The notes beneath the pieces were generated by a model, which saw only the letters and a list, made by a program, of their open reading frames with translations, was not told the origin of the DNA and did not search any database. The position numbers and the translations under genes were made by a program. A stretch of DNA of 64,000 nt, from positions 124,001 through 188,000 of the forward strand of contig NZ_JAHLPN010000001.1 of the NCBI RefSeq assembly GCF_018917935.1, given 5' to 3'. Position 1 is the first letter of the stretch. Every line of letters starts with the position of its first letter. The DNA comes from Kineothrix sp. MSJ-39. Its GTDB lineage: Bacteria; Bacillota; Clostridia; Lachnospirales; Lachnospiraceae. Of the stretch, positions 63,934 to 64,000 are shown one piece after another.

Positions 63934-63962
63934 AGTATACTCAAATTAAAGCTGTTTTACAA
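63934..63962 (-). promoter_or_regulatory. Promoter of the structured RNA
   Basis: Minus strand: TTGTAA (63957-63962), 17 bp, TATACT (63934-63939). The 63963-64000 stretch beyond it holds nothing recognisable. Confidence 0.75.
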
Positions 63963-64000
63963 CTATTTTTTCGTTGGAATTTTCAAAAGCATACGGAATG

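Overview
The window looks like a core-chromosome segment of a Gram-positive anaerobe of the class Clostridia, most likely family Lachnospiraceae. This is an inference from gene content and order: a short HisG with HisZ, an L27 with a Prp-cleaved N-terminus beside Prp, the radical SAM/DUF2344/RNase G/L21 order, the yloU-yloV-recG...rsmD-coaD-ylbJ order, a T-box for pheST, CGAAC-type LexA boxes, and sporulation-family genes (ylbJ, gerW, a SpoIID-like gene). The genus cannot be named from the sequence alone. Almost every gene is on the minus strand, with only five exceptions: the recombinase, lexA, ylbJ, rpmB and tyrA-aroA. No rRNA, tRNA, IS transposase, prophage or CRISPR array was seen.

Layout. 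0-3.3 kb: a partial membrane-anchored hypothetical, a XerS-like tyrosine recombinase with an unusual palindrome just upstream, and a divergent SOS module (LysM/YneA-like gene and lexA) sharing an intergenic region with several LexA boxes. 3.3-7.7 kb: rplU-prp-rpmA-obgE-yhbY-nadD-yqeK-rsfS (ribosome assembly, NAD synthesis), led by an L21-type leader. 7.7-12.5 kb: Nudix hydrolase, RNase G, DUF2344 protein, B12-domain radical SAM protein and a small membrane protein. 12.5-17.5 kb: histidine operon hisZ-hisG-hisD-hisB-hisI from one strong promoter; the hisI product carries an N-terminal HisF-like domain that has lost both catalytic aspartates. 17.5-24.1 kb: recU, two pseudouridine synthases, an SDR, a YgiQ radical SAM protein and ylbJ.

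24.1-35.1 kb: asp23-fakA-recG-degV-parE-parC-rsmD-coaD and a coiled-coil protein. FakA and DegV are kinase and fatty-acid-carrier family members, and topoisomerase IV genes sit inside the usual recG-rsmD neighbourhood. 35.3-40 kb: rpmB, a J-domain protein, a 47-residue membrane protein, gerW-DUF2953, a Nudix hydrolase and a CheY/CheX-type pair. 40-47.3 kb: a class B PBP and FtsW/RodA pair, a U32 peptidase, zapA, and a LytTR regulator paired with a kinase-like protein that seems to have lost its ATP-binding motifs. 47.3-51.1 kb: a large membrane protein of unknown function and an EF-G-like GTPase. 51.2-53.7 kb: tyrA-aroA on the plus strand.

53.7-64 kb: a membrane acyltransferase, a zinc-finger/SHOCT protein, a PilZ protein, queA, pheT and pheS. 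pheST is led by a T-box, but a repeat-rich insert lies between the T-box terminator and pheS. The window ends with a YihY-family protein, a SpoIID-like protein and an independently promoted structured RNA of about 215 nt with its own terminator; its rod-like fold makes 6S RNA the leading guess. The most interesting items are this RNA, the repeat insert in the pheST leader, the HisF-like/HisI fusion, the degenerate kinase with LytTR, the MshEN-like/CheX protein and the palindrome before the recombinase gene.
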